Assembly: GCA_963675135.1 (NCBI GenBank)
Contig: OY776125.1
Span: 66,043,441 to 66,107,440, forward strand
Length of the DNA: 64,000 nt
Source of the DNA: Galeopsis tetrahit
Taxonomy: Eukaryota; Streptophyta; Magnoliopsida; Lamiales; Lamiaceae
Direction of reading: 5' to 3'
This document shows positions 1-10,900 of the stretch, in pieces (the stretch's first letter is position 1; the number at the start of each line of letters is the position of its first letter). The translations under genes were made by a program, and so were the position numbers. The notes beneath the pieces are model-generated. The model was given only the letters and a program-made list of their open reading frames with translations. It ran no database searches and had not been told where the DNA came from.

Positions 1-426
1 AATGTTCTAATGCTTGAAGGTCAACTATGCTGAAGAGAAGAAGACAACTACACCCTAAAAGACTTCATTGTATCATGCTAAGATCATTTTCAAGTGAAGC
101 AAAGGGAAAGAGTCAATCATCTGAAGAAGAGCAAGCCAACTATGCTGATATGCAAAGTCTGCTGATAGTGATAAGAAGAGTTGTCCATTTGATAAGGAAT
201 GTTGTCCTATCATTGGAACAAACTCCAGAAGCCATGTCCAAGTCTTAACAAGAAGTCAAACATTGGGAAAGGTGCTGTAGAATGAAGACAAAGTCTTAAC
301 AGCCGTTTATTACCCAAATGAGGACATGTCACTATCAAGAAACCGTCTTCCAGTTTGAAGAACAAAAGGAAGACATTTATAGCAATTTGGGGCTGCCTCT
401 CCAACGGGCAAATCCTCAAATTTGTC

Positions 427-434
427 TATAAATA
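427..434 (+). promoter_or_regulatory. TATA box of A 5' LTR
   Basis: TATAAATA occurs in the LTR. The same context is found in the 3' LTR (14025-14032) and in the F and H LTRs. It is the probable core promoter for the genomic RNA; transcription would start a few tens of bases downstream. Confidence 0.7.
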
Positions 435-1214
435 TAGAAGTGTGAAGACTATTTGAAAGCATCCAACATACCTCAACAGAATCCAACTACTCAAGAATTC
501 TGAAGTTCATAGAACATTCAAGCTTTCAAAGACTATCTTAGTCTTCATACACTTCTTCTAAGCTGAACCCAATTGTATATCCATATAAAGCTTAGAGAGA
601 TATCCTATCCTTATACACTGATCTTCATTGTAAAGGATATCTCATCAGTTGGAACCTTACTTCAACCCTTACCCCTTTCAAGTGAGAAAGTGAGAAGGTT
701 GTAGTAGTAGAAGTGGTAGGAGCTGACTGTTGAGAGAAGAACAGTTCAGTTTTGAGTTGAGAAGAGGGTACTAGGACTCTAGACATCCTAGGGATCAATT
801 CACCAAGGAGAGGTGTTATTGATCAAGTGCACCTTGGCACTATAAAACAAGTTAATTCCAAGAGTGAAGGAATTATCCTGTTAAATCAGGGAAAGTGGAT
901 GTAGGAGCTTGAGTCTCTGAACCACTATAAACTCTTGTGTTGATTTACTTTCAAGCACTGTCATACATTCAACACTGCACACAAAACTGATTTACAAAAG
1001 AACTTACATTCAAAGACTGTGCAAAACTGTATTGGACAAGTTCCCTGAAACTAAACTGGATTGCATTGAATTGACTAAGTGATTTCAGAAACTAAAGGAG
1101 TCTAAACTTAAAGGGCCAACCACCAATCCGCACATATAACTCCCCTAGATAGTTATTCAACTAAGTACTCAATAGTACATAGTAGTTTGATTATCTTAGA
1201 AGAGTTAATCATCT

Positions 1215-1245
1215 TCAGCAGAGTTGTCCAAGACAACCTTGCTGA
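1215..1245. promoter_or_regulatory. Conserved LTR dyad, A 5' LTR
   Basis: The left arm TCAGCAGAGTTGTC and right arm GACAACCTTGCTGA are inverted repeats around CAA, with 12 of 14 pairs matching. The same dyad sits 89-99 bp from the LTR end in every LTR of this family that retains this part. Its function is unknown; candidates are a protein-binding site or an RNA stem in U5. Confidence 0.6.
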
Positions 1246-1281
1246 GCTCTGGTTTGATCAAAAGCTGAAAAGAATTGCATA

Positions 1282-1313
1282 CAAGTGTATTCCTCCCCCC
1301 CCATACACTTGTT
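1282..1313. other. Hairpin with C8 loop near A 5' LTR end
   Basis: The arms ACAAGTGTAT and ATACACTTGT are perfectly complementary and enclose a run of eight C. The structure lies 23 bp from the LTR end and 26 bp before the primer site, so it would be in the U5 RNA. Equivalents with runs of 8-12 occur in the other LTRs of the family. Confidence 0.65.
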
Positions 1314-1338
1314 ATATACTCCTTTAAGGACCAACAAG

Positions 1339-1350
1339 TGGTATCAGAGC
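1339..1350 (+). other. Primer binding site of A (initiator tRNA-Met)
   Basis: TGGTATCAGAGC lies two bases after the LTR end. This is the standard plant copia primer site complementary to the 3' end of initiator tRNA-Met. Minus-strand DNA synthesis starts here. Confidence 0.95.
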
Positions 1351-1410
1351 AGGGGTTCAAAGACCACTGCTTCTGAAAATCCACCTCCTGCTGTTCATGG
1401 TTTGGACAAC

Positions 1411-3831
1411 ATGGCCACAAATCCAGTCAACCACATCTCACATCATAAACTGCCCATGTTTTCAATAGACAATTATTATTTCTGGAAAATTAGAATGAGA
1501 GCTCATTTTGCATCCCTTCACACTGACATGTTAAGAGTAATCACAAGAGGACCTTTTGTGTTTACTCAAACTAACCCCAAGGTGACAGATGAGCAAAGAG
1601 CTGATGTAAGGGAACTGATTCCCAAAGATGAAGATGACTTCACTGCTGATGAAAAGAGGAAAGATAATCTGAATTATCTTGCCATGAACACCCTCTACCA
1701 AAAAATTCCAGATGCAGTCATGGGTAGAGTCTACCACTGCACCATAGTCAAAGAAATTTGGGATACTCTTGCTGAGATGTGTGAGGGTACAGGAAAGATC
1801 AAGGAGAACAAGCTCCAAGTTGCTGTGCAAAAGTTTGAGCAATTCTCAATGGAAGCTGATGAGTCCATTGACAAATTTGCTGGTAGATTCACTGATGTGA
1901 TGAATGAAATCAACTCATTGGGCAAGGTGTACTCTAGGAGAGAAGTTGGATTGAAGATCTTGAGAAGTCTCACTCAAAAGTGGGATGTCTATGCTGTGAT
2001 GATGCAGAATACCAAGGATCTCTCCTCCATGCCCATGCAACAAATCTTCTCAGAATTCAAAGCTTATGAGTTCGATCTCAACAGAAGAAAGCCTGTTGAG
2101 GAACCTTCAAATCCTACTAAGGGAGTGGCATTCAAGGCCAAAGTTGTTGAACCTGAAATGCAACCCACTCCCAGATCATCAAAGTCAGTCTCAAAGACTT
2201 AAATGAAGGAGGAACTAGCCTTGATGGCTAGAAGGTTTGACAAGCTCAACACAAGGTTTGGTAGATACAAGAAATTCTACCAAGACAACAAATTCAGGAG
2301 AAGGTACAACTCCCCTGAAGATCAGGCCAAGGACAAAAAGCCTGAAGAGAAAAGATCAGAGGACAAGTACTCTGATAGGAGAAGGTCTAGTAGAGCTGAC
2401 CCTTCATCATCAAAAGGAAGAGATGAATCCAAGAAGGATGATGATGAAGACATATGCTACAATTGCAAGAAGAAAGGGCACTTCCTGTATGACTGCCCTG
2501 AACTGAGCTCTAAAGAAAGAAGAGAAAGACAAGTTAAAAGAGACAGAAAATTCACCAATAGAAAAGCCATGATGGCTGGTGAGGAATCTGATAGTGCTGA
2601 AAGCTTCAACTCTTCTGATGGACTGTTCTCAAACAGTGATGATGATGATGATGTGTGCAACATGGCTCTTGACGATGATGAGGTATCCTCCACTTCTAGC
2701 TCACCATCATTCTTATCACAGAACACTAGTGAAGTCAACTTGAAACTTTCCTTTGGAAAGTTGATGGAAGATTTCACTAGATTACAAGAATTTCATGATA
2801 ACTGTGTGAGAGAAAATGAAAGACTGGCTATTGAACTTGAAATAAACTCTGAGGTAGCTGTTGATGTCAAATCTACTGAGTTGTATCAACAAGTCTTGAG
2901 AGAGCTTAAGGAAGCAAATCTCAGGATAGTTGACCAACAAAAGGAGATTGATGATCAACTACTTTCTCAGAAAAGAAGAGATTTTGAACTAAAAATTCTA
3001 AATGCCAAGTTTGAGAACCTCTCATATGAATATGATATTCTTAAATCAAGTGAAGAGAGCCTGAAATTAAAGATATCTGCTTTGAACAAATGCTCTAGAG
3101 CAATAGAGGAAATTCAGAGTTATCAAAGACCTATGGCTCAAAGAAGTGGATTAGGTTTTGATCCATTTGAATCTTCACCTTGTCTTAGTGTTGCTTCAAC
3201 AAGTAACACTAAGAAAATCTTTGTTAAGTCAGTGGCACAACAAGCTGAAAATGAAATAATTCAGCCACTGAATAAAGGAAAGGGCAAAATGAATGAAATG
3301 CCTACTCAAGTGCTTCAGGAGACTAGGCCTAAACCTAAGGAAATGGCCAAAGTCCCTGAACACAAGAGGAATGTTGGTCAGCAGAGTAGACCCAATGGAA
3401 GGGCAACTCTCCTGAACAATGTTCAGAGGAGTTATCCAAGCTATAATCAGCCTAGGCCAACTCTACTGAGAAAGCCTCGGCTGAATAGACCTAAGGACAA
3501 CTATCCTCAAAGGCAGAATAAAATGAGACAACCAAAACCCTTCATGCCAAAGGGTAATGGTCATAAAAATGTCTTTCCTCAAAGATTTCATCAAGCTATA
3601 CAAAGAACTCATAAGTTCAGGAGAATTGACAACTCCCCTGAAACTTACAGAGTTAACACATTCACACATACTTTCCCCAAGGCATTTAAGGGAAAGACAG
3701 TGTATGTTGATGCACAAGGAAAACAACTTAGCCACCTTGAATCAATCAGGGTGATTAGGCAAGTTTGGGTTCCTAAAGGTACTGCTAACCTCTCAGGACC
3801 CAAAATTCAAAGGGTACCTAAACCTATCTAA
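1411..3831 (+). pseudogene. gag: gag of element A, one nonsense codon
   Basis: This is the capsid polyprotein gene, about 807 codons. The chosen ATG begins the segment that aligns with the B and H gag N-termini; the open frame itself reaches back into the LTR. Residues 1-235 are a copia-type gag domain (motifs such as FWKIRMRAH and KILRSL). A basic region follows, then a zinc knuckle CX2CX4HX4C at about residue 349 for RNA packaging. An acidic serine-rich stretch comes next, then a long heptad-like coiled coil at about 450-565, and a basic Pro/Gln/Asn-rich tail. A TAA at 2200-2202 breaks the frame where B and H read GAA. The coiled coil and tail make this gag much longer than the usual 250-400 residues. 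It ends just upstream of pol. Confidence 0.9.
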
Positions 3832-3844
3832 TTGCAGGTATGAA
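3829..3844 (+). other. gag-pol junction of A with acceptor-like TTGCAG
   Basis: The gag TAA is followed at once by TTGCAGG, then a second in-frame TGA and the pol ATG at 3844. B (TTTACAGG) and H (TTTGCAGG) have the same AG-ending motif at the same place, although their gag and pol lie in different frames. This could be a 3' splice site for a separate pol mRNA. The splicing idea is inference. Confidence 0.4.
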
Positions 3845-6800
3845 TGGGCCACAAGAAGAGGAGTATGAGCAAAAAGACAGCATGGTACCTTGACAGTGGA
3901 TGCTCAAGGCACATGACTGGAAACAAGGAACTCCTCACTGATTTTATTGAGAAAGAAGGCCCAAATGTCACTTTTGTAGACAGCTCACAAGCAACAACAA
4001 AAGGTTATGGTACTTTGATGATTGGTAACATCAAAGTAACCAATGTATCTTATGTAGCTGGTCTCAAATATAATCTCCTAAGTATCAGTCAATTCTGTGA
4101 TAAAGATTTCAATGTTGAGTTCTCAAGTGGAAAATGTTTAATTAAAGATAAAACTCAACAAATTCTATTGACTGGAACTAGGAAGGGAAATGTGTATTTT
4201 GCAAACTGGGACAAGTCTACTGATGCTGCATGTTTCATTGCTAAGAGCACTAGTGAACAAAGCTGGTTATGGCATAAGAGGCTAAACCATCTAAACTTCA
4301 AATCAATGAACAAACTTGCTAGAAATGCATTAGTCAAAGGACTGCCTAATGAGGTTTTCATTAAAGAACATGTGTGTAAGCCATGTCAAGAAGGAAAACA
4401 GATTAAAGCCTCATTCAAAGGTAAACCAGTCATCTCTACTGAAAGGGTACTTGAACTTCTACATATGGATCTCTTTGGACCAATCACCCCTTCAAGCATA
4501 AATGGTAGAAAATACACATTGGTTGTAGTAGATGACTTCTCTAGGTTCACATGGGTAGTATTTCTCCTTAATAAGAAGGAAACACAAGTCAAACTACCTG
4601 AACTTCTCAAGAGAATGTCAAATGAGAAAAGCCTTAGCATTATCAAGATAAGATCTGATAAAGGAACTGAGTTCATAAATTCATACATCAATGAGTATTG
4701 CAGATCTAATGGAATAGCTCATGAAACCTCAGCAGCTAGAACTCCTCAGCAAAATGGAGTTGCAGAAAGAAGGAATAGAACCTTAAAAGAAGCTGCTAGA
4801 ACCTTAATTTCTGATTCAAATTTACCTAAGAGGTTTTGGGCTGAAGCTATAAACACTGCATGCCATACTCAAAATAGATGCTTGATTACTAAGGGGCAAG
4901 GCAAAACCCCTTATGAACTCTGGAAAGGAAGAATGCCTAAAGTGTCATACTTGCATATCTTTGGTTGTAAGTGTTTCATTCACAATAATGGGAAAGAACA
5001 GTTGAAAGCCTTTGACAGCAAAGCTGATGAGGGAGTATTCCTTGGATATTCTCAAGTCAGTAGAGCTTTCAGAGTCTACAACAAGAAAACTCTTATTGTG
5101 GAAGAAACACCTCATGTTGTGTTTGATGAATCTATTCATGAGTCCAGGAATGAAAACTTGGAACCTGAAGAAATCACACAGAGGACAACCAGACTGAGCC
5201 TAAAAGACAAAGACACTGAATTCATAGATGTTGTCCAAGCCAACCTACCTGAAAAACTCACATTGGATAACAATCCTGAAGGCAACCTTCCTGAGACAAA
5301 CCCTACTGATGGAAATGGTGAACTGAATGACCCAATCCCAGTTCACATCCAGGTAACAACTACCAATGAAGAAGCAGTTCCTACTGAGGTAGTAAATGTG
5401 TCAAATAATCAAGGGGGAACTCAAAATGTTGAAAATGCCAATGTCCCTGACATTGAGGACAACACCCCTGATTATGATCCTGAATTAGATCCTGCATTCA
5501 ATTATCCTGAATTCTATAACACTGGTGACTCAACCTTAGTAGAGGACAACTCTCCTGAAGGGATCAGAAAAAGAAGGACTTGGTTGTATGACCATCCTAC
5601 TGATCTGATACTTGGTGACCCAAGTATATGAGTCAAAACCAGAAGTTTTCATGGTGAAAGTGCTATGTTCTGTTGTTTCTTGTCAGAACAGGAACCAAAA
5701 GACATTGATGAAGCACTTCAGGATGCAAACTGGATCACAGCAATGCAGGAAGAGCTCAATCAATTCACCAGAAATGAAGTATGGGAGCTGGTGGATAGAC
5801 CTTCACATCAAGATGTTATTGGAACCAAGTGGGTGTTCAAGAAAAAAAAGAATGAGAATGATGTGATTGTCAGAAATAAAGCAAGAGTAGTGGCAAAAGG
5901 TTACTGCCAGCATGAAGGCATTGACTATGATGAGACCTTTGCACCTGTGGCAAGGCTAGAAGCAATAAGGCTCTTCCTAGCCTATGCAGCCCACAAGAGG
6001 TTCAAAGTATACCAAATGGATGTCAAGAGTGCCTTTCTGAATGGAGTCTTGAAAGAAGAGGTCTGTGTGGAGCAACCACCAGGTTTTGAGGTTGGAAACC
6101 AAGTATACATACTGAAGAAAGCTCTATATGGACTCAAGCAAGCCCCTAGGGCTTGGTATGACACACTGTCACAATTCCTCTTGGATCATGGATTCACCAC
6201 GGGAACTGTGGACAGAACTCTCTTCAGAATCTCTGAAGGAGAGGACATCTTGCTTGTCCAAATTTATGTAGATGACATAATTTTTGGATCTCCTAATGAG
6301 AAGCTGTGTGAAAAGTTCTCCAAGCTCATGCAAAGCAAGTTTGAGATGTCCATGATGGGGTTGATGAACTTCCTCTTGGGTCTACAAGTCAAACAATCAA
6401 AAAAAGGAATATTCATCTACCAAGCCAAGTACACCAGAGAAATGATCAAGAAGTTTGGGTGTACAACAAGCAAGCCAGTAAGGATCCCAATGAACACAAA
6501 TTGGAAGATGGATCCTGATGAGAGTGGTGTTCCATCCAACTCCACTGAGTATAGAGGAATAATTGGTTCACTTCTCTATCTCACTGCCAGCAGACCTGAC
6601 ATCACCTTTGCAGTAGGTGTATGTGCAAGGTTTCAAGCAAATCCTAAGAAAAGCCACCTTGAGGCTGCAAAAAGGATCTTGAGGTATCTCAAAGGCACTG
6701 CAAATCTAGGCCTTTGGTACCCTGCTGATGACAACATTTAGTTAACTGGCTACTCAGATGCTGATTATGGAGGATGCAGAATTGACAGAAAGTCCACTTC

Positions 6801-7221
6801 AGGGACTTGTCAATTCTTAGGCAACAAACTCATATCTTGGTTTTCCAAGAAGCAAAACACAGTGGCTACCTCCACCACTGAAGCTGAATATGTTGCTGCT
6901 GGAAGTTGTTGTGCTCAAATCATTTGGCTGAGACAACAACTCAGAGACTACAAAGTCAACTCTACTGAAGTACCAATATTTTGTGATAACAACAGTGCAA
7001 TTGCAATATCACAAAATCCTGTATTGCACACAAGATGTAAACATGTGGACATCAAGCATCACTTCATTAGAGATCATGTGGAGAAGAAGGATATCAAGTT
7101 GGTAAAGATCCACACACACCATAAAAAAGCTGATATATTGACAAAGCCACTTGCAGAGGCAAGATTTCTGGAATTATCAGTAGAGTTGGGTCTACTTGAT
7201 CCAGGGAAATTGGACAATTGA
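3844..7221 (+). pseudogene. pol: pol of element A: protease-integrase-RT-RNase H, two nonsense codons
   Basis: This is the copia polyprotein. The aspartic protease motif DSG is at residue 17 in WYLDSGCSRHMTG. The integrase zinc domain H-H-C-C begins near residue 143. The catalytic triad is D209, D272, E308, giving the canonical DD35E spacing. Reverse transcriptase runs from about residue 650, with DETFAPVARL, the MDVKSAFLNG block and the catalytic YVDD at residue 808. RNase H follows, with SDADYGG, EAEYVAA and FCDNNSA. The frame is broken by TGA at 5629-5631 and TAG at 6739-6741; sister copies have GGA and GAG there. Otherwise it is full length, so loss of function is recent. A variable Pro/Glu-rich linker (about 440-590) separates integrase and RT. 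Confidence 0.93.
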
Positions 7222-7242
7222 GTCCAAAGGAGTTCATTCATT

Positions 7243-7251
7243 AAGGGGGAA
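7243..7251 (+). other. Internal polypurine-tract-like motif after pol of A
   Basis: AAGGGGGAA lies about 20 bp after the pol stop and resembles the true polypurine tract at 13107-13119. B has the same motif right after its pol (28281-28290), so it is conserved. It may be an additional plus-strand primer. Confidence 0.5.
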
Positions 7252-7917
7252 CAAATTTCGAACTTCAGCAGACTTGGTCAAGTCTACTGAAACTCAGATG
7301 AAATGATCAGGACACTTGTCCATTGAATCTCAGGACAGTTGTCCACATCCTTTCAGGACACTTGTCCTAATGGGGTCAGATAAGTTGTCCTAGCTATCAA
7401 ACCAAATCTTGGTCTGATAAGCACCTATTTTGGGTAATCATTGCCTATTTCGAAATATGTCCCATTCCAATTACAGATATCACCTTTTTGGGATTTAATT
7501 TGTCTCCCACTCAAAAGGTCACTTTCCATGCATTAAATGCCAAGATTTAACTCTTGTTTGCATTAAACTTTTTGGGACATGATCTATCTCGAAAATCCCC
7601 CAGCCTTAAACAAACATTAAAACTCCACCCACGTTTTGAACAAAACAGTTTTTCACTGTTACATTGATTTCTAACCATTGGATCAAAATTGGACAACTCC
7701 CCTGAAGACAATCCTAGCCGTCCATTTTGATTTCCATTTTTGTTCACCTTTGAATTGCATCAAGACTTCACCAACTCATTGACAAACATTCTTTTTAGAA
7801 TATTCACAAGTCTTAAGACCCCCACAAACACTTCTTCCCCAAGTGTTCGAAACCCTAGCTCAAATTTTTCTTCAAACACTCTCAATCTCTGTCAAATTTT
7901 CCTTCTGTAAACCTTCA
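7252..7917 (+). other. Spacer between pol and third ORF of A
   Basis: This is a 0.67 kb untranslated region. It holds an inverted repeat at 7264-7291 (TTCAGCAGACTTG / CAAGTCTACTGAA), several CTTGTCC / GGACAAG words, and the word ACAACTCCCCTGAA at 7693. A pyrimidine-rich stretch precedes the ATG at 7918. I see no coding potential. It could hold the signals for a subgenomic or spliced mRNA of the third ORF. Confidence 0.6.
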
Positions 7918-10900
7918 ATGGCTCCCAAAGTTAAACCATAGATGATCATTGATTTCTCCAACAAGGCTCTAGACCTTGATTTTGGATACTTGAGCATCAA
8001 AAACAGTCTTCACTTTGAACCCATAGTATCTTTTGAAAGTGAGGATCCTGAGATTACACCAACCCTGAGATGGTTGAGGAGAGCTGGATTGCAAAAGTTT
8101 ATGGAGGAAAGACCAAGCTCTTGTTTGGAAAACTACATGGCTGAGTTCTTTGCCTTTCTCAAGTGGAGAGGTAAGCCTGAAGATGGTGAAATCTCTACAA
8201 AGCTTTCTTATGTAGCAGAGGGAGAGGAGGAAGAGAAATTTCATAGAGTGAAATTCTCTTCAGAAGATCTTGAAGGAGCCTTTGGATTGCCTTTTGAGGG
8301 AAGGAATCCTGAACTTTATGGTGCTGATCATGAAGATGAGATAGCACAAGAATGGCTCTTTGTTCCAGGCCCCATCTCCTCAACACAAAACAAGAAGACT
8401 CTCAAGCTAAAATTTCTCAATCTATTTGAGGTAATCACTAAGAGTCTTATGAGCAATACTGGAAGCTTAGAGCAAGTCAGCCATCCAACAATCAGAATCA
8501 TGGCTGCAGTTATTGATGCTAGTGACAAAGACATCAAATTTGATTGGAGGACCTTCATCATGTCTGAGATGATGAAGGAAAAAGCCAAGTTTAAGGTGAG
8601 AGCCCACAACAAGGTTGTGCTAGAAGGGAAACTCAAGTATTGCACCAGGGCAAACTTGCTGATTGAAAGATTTTCCCATTACTCTCAAATGCAAACATTT
8701 GCAAAACCCCTCCCATCCCAAAATATTCTGTTTAGAAAGCTCAGCAAGAAAACTGAGCAAAGAAGGATGCTTATGGCCAAACCTACTGAAGAAAAGGTTG
8801 AGGAAAAGCCAAAATTTAAAAAGAGGACAAAGGCCAGAGTGGTGAAGACAAGGAAAATGTCTCAAATCCCCTCAGAGGAGAATTCTGGAGCTTCAACTGA
8901 GATTGAAGAAGTTGCTGAAGAGGGAGTAAGTGTGCCCTCTGATCATTCAGAAGAATTAAGGCAGAAGTACAATGAGACTAGACAAAAGTCTAGAGGAGAT
9001 AAGAGGATCAGGGAAGCTGTCCCTGGAAAGGATGGTGAAGGCAGTGGGAGCAGTAGGGCCAGCAAGAGAAGGGCCAAGCCTACTGATAAAGTATTGGAGC
9101 TTCAGGAAGAAAGGTCTCTCCAATTGGCTCTAAGAGAGAGCAGAGCTGAAAGCAGGACCAAATCCAAGTCAAGGACCAACTCATCTGGTTCTGGAACTCC
9201 AGAATCCAAGGTCCCTGAAGGTCAACCTATAGAGGCCAACATCCCTGAAATTCAGAATCCTGAACCCAACTCCCCTGAAACCCATATCACCCCTCCCAAC
9301 CAACCCATCACCCCTGTAAATCTCACCAAGAGATATTCTCCAGAAGGGAATGTGCAAAGAAGTGGGATAGATGTGCTAGCAGATATAGCAGTAGATGAGA
9401 CAAGACTGCAATCTCCCCTTGACTCATCCATGCTCAATTACTCAAAGCTCTTAGAAGCTGCACTCTTTGAACCAACCCCCTTGAGCAAAGCCCCTTCAGA
9501 TTCATTGCTCTCTAAAGCAACTGAAGTACCTTCATTTGAGCCTAATCCTTCTGAAGCCAATCCTCCTGAACTGAACTTGCCTGAAGCTGCATTTGTTGAA
9601 ACCACAGCCCACTCCCCTATAGCCCAAAGTTCTCCATCAAATGAGAATGAGGAGGAGTATACTTATGAAAGTATGCTCAGAGGTGGAGCCAAGGCCACTG
9701 TGGACAGTTTGTATCCACAACTTGCTGAATTTCCAAGAATTCAGAAGATATTTCATGATTTGAGGATGCTTGTGGATGTAAAAGACAAAACCTTAATGGA
9801 GATATCACAAGTCATCCAAGATAAGGGTGCAAACTGGTGGCAAGTAGAGGAGAGCAGATTACTACACTTTGCTGGTGTGATGAAAACAAGATTCCTCACT
9901 GATGAGGAAGTTTTTGCAAAGTTGGTAGATGAGAAGATCATTGAGGAGAAAGAGAGAAAAGCTAAGGGCATCAAACACCCTGATAGCAGCTCAGATGATG
10001 ATGATTCCCCTGATGATCCCTCAAACCCTTCAAACCCCAACCCTCCTGAAACCCCTCAAGCCAACCTCCCTGAACCCTCTCAACCCAAGTCTTCTGTAGC
10101 AGACAGACTTTCAAACCCTCCTAGAACCTATCATAGGAAAGGCTCTGTATCATCAGAGGTGTTGACCAAGGGTGGTAACACAACCAAAGACACATCTGCC
10201 AATGAAGGTTCTTCTGAACCCAAGGCACAGCCTAAAGATGTTGAGGTTCCTATACTAGAGGCTGGTTTGATTAAGGCCTATTCAGTGTCAAAAGAGTTGG
10301 ACACTGATCAGCCCTTAATCATTCAGGATGACTCAGTGGCTGCTGAAATAAGCACTGTGATCTCCTCACAACTGCCATCTTTGAACCTTGTTGAAGGTGA
10401 AGATGTTGCAGGTTTAGGAGAAGGAGTTGAAAAGGCAAATAGAATTGAAAAACCAGAGAGAGTTATGGATGAAAGAGAGGTAGTCATAACTAAGATTGTG
10501 AGTGTACCACCATATGAGGGTGGAATAAGTGAGGAAGGACAGGTTATTCTTGAAGTCAAATCTGAACTTCAAGAATCCCTTGATGAAAGGAGGCCTGATT
10601 CCTTAGGTGAGAACATCTTAAATTAAGGGAGAAAAGAAAGAGTTGAAAATGAGAAGAAGGCCGCTGATGTATCAGAGTCTTATACAAAAGAAATTGAGGG
10701 TGATGAGTGTTTATTCCCTAACCTGTTTGATTTGTCTAACATTGCAGGTATTTCTCTTGACCAAATATTTGCAGATGAGCTCTTGACAGATGCCCCTATC
10801 CAAGTAGATATAGGCTCAGCACAAACCTTACTTGGAATGCAATCAGAGAAATTGGACTCCTTGGCTCATCAAGTCCAATCTGCTCATGCTGAAACTTCAG

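Larger units (their letters stand above)
1..1336 (+). repeat. 5' LTR of element A (3' three quarters only)
   Basis: This stretch repeats 13598-14931 almost base for base, with small indels. It ends in CCAACA directly before the primer site, matching the CCAACA end of the 3' LTR. It contains a TATA box (427-434), the dyad at 1215-1245 and the C-run hairpin at 1282-1313. The first base of the window corresponds to base 478 of the LTR. Confidence 0.95.

Noticed and set aside
1339..1350. Possible tRNA gene at primer sites
   Set aside because: Only the 12 bases complementary to the tRNA 3' end are present; no tRNA body.
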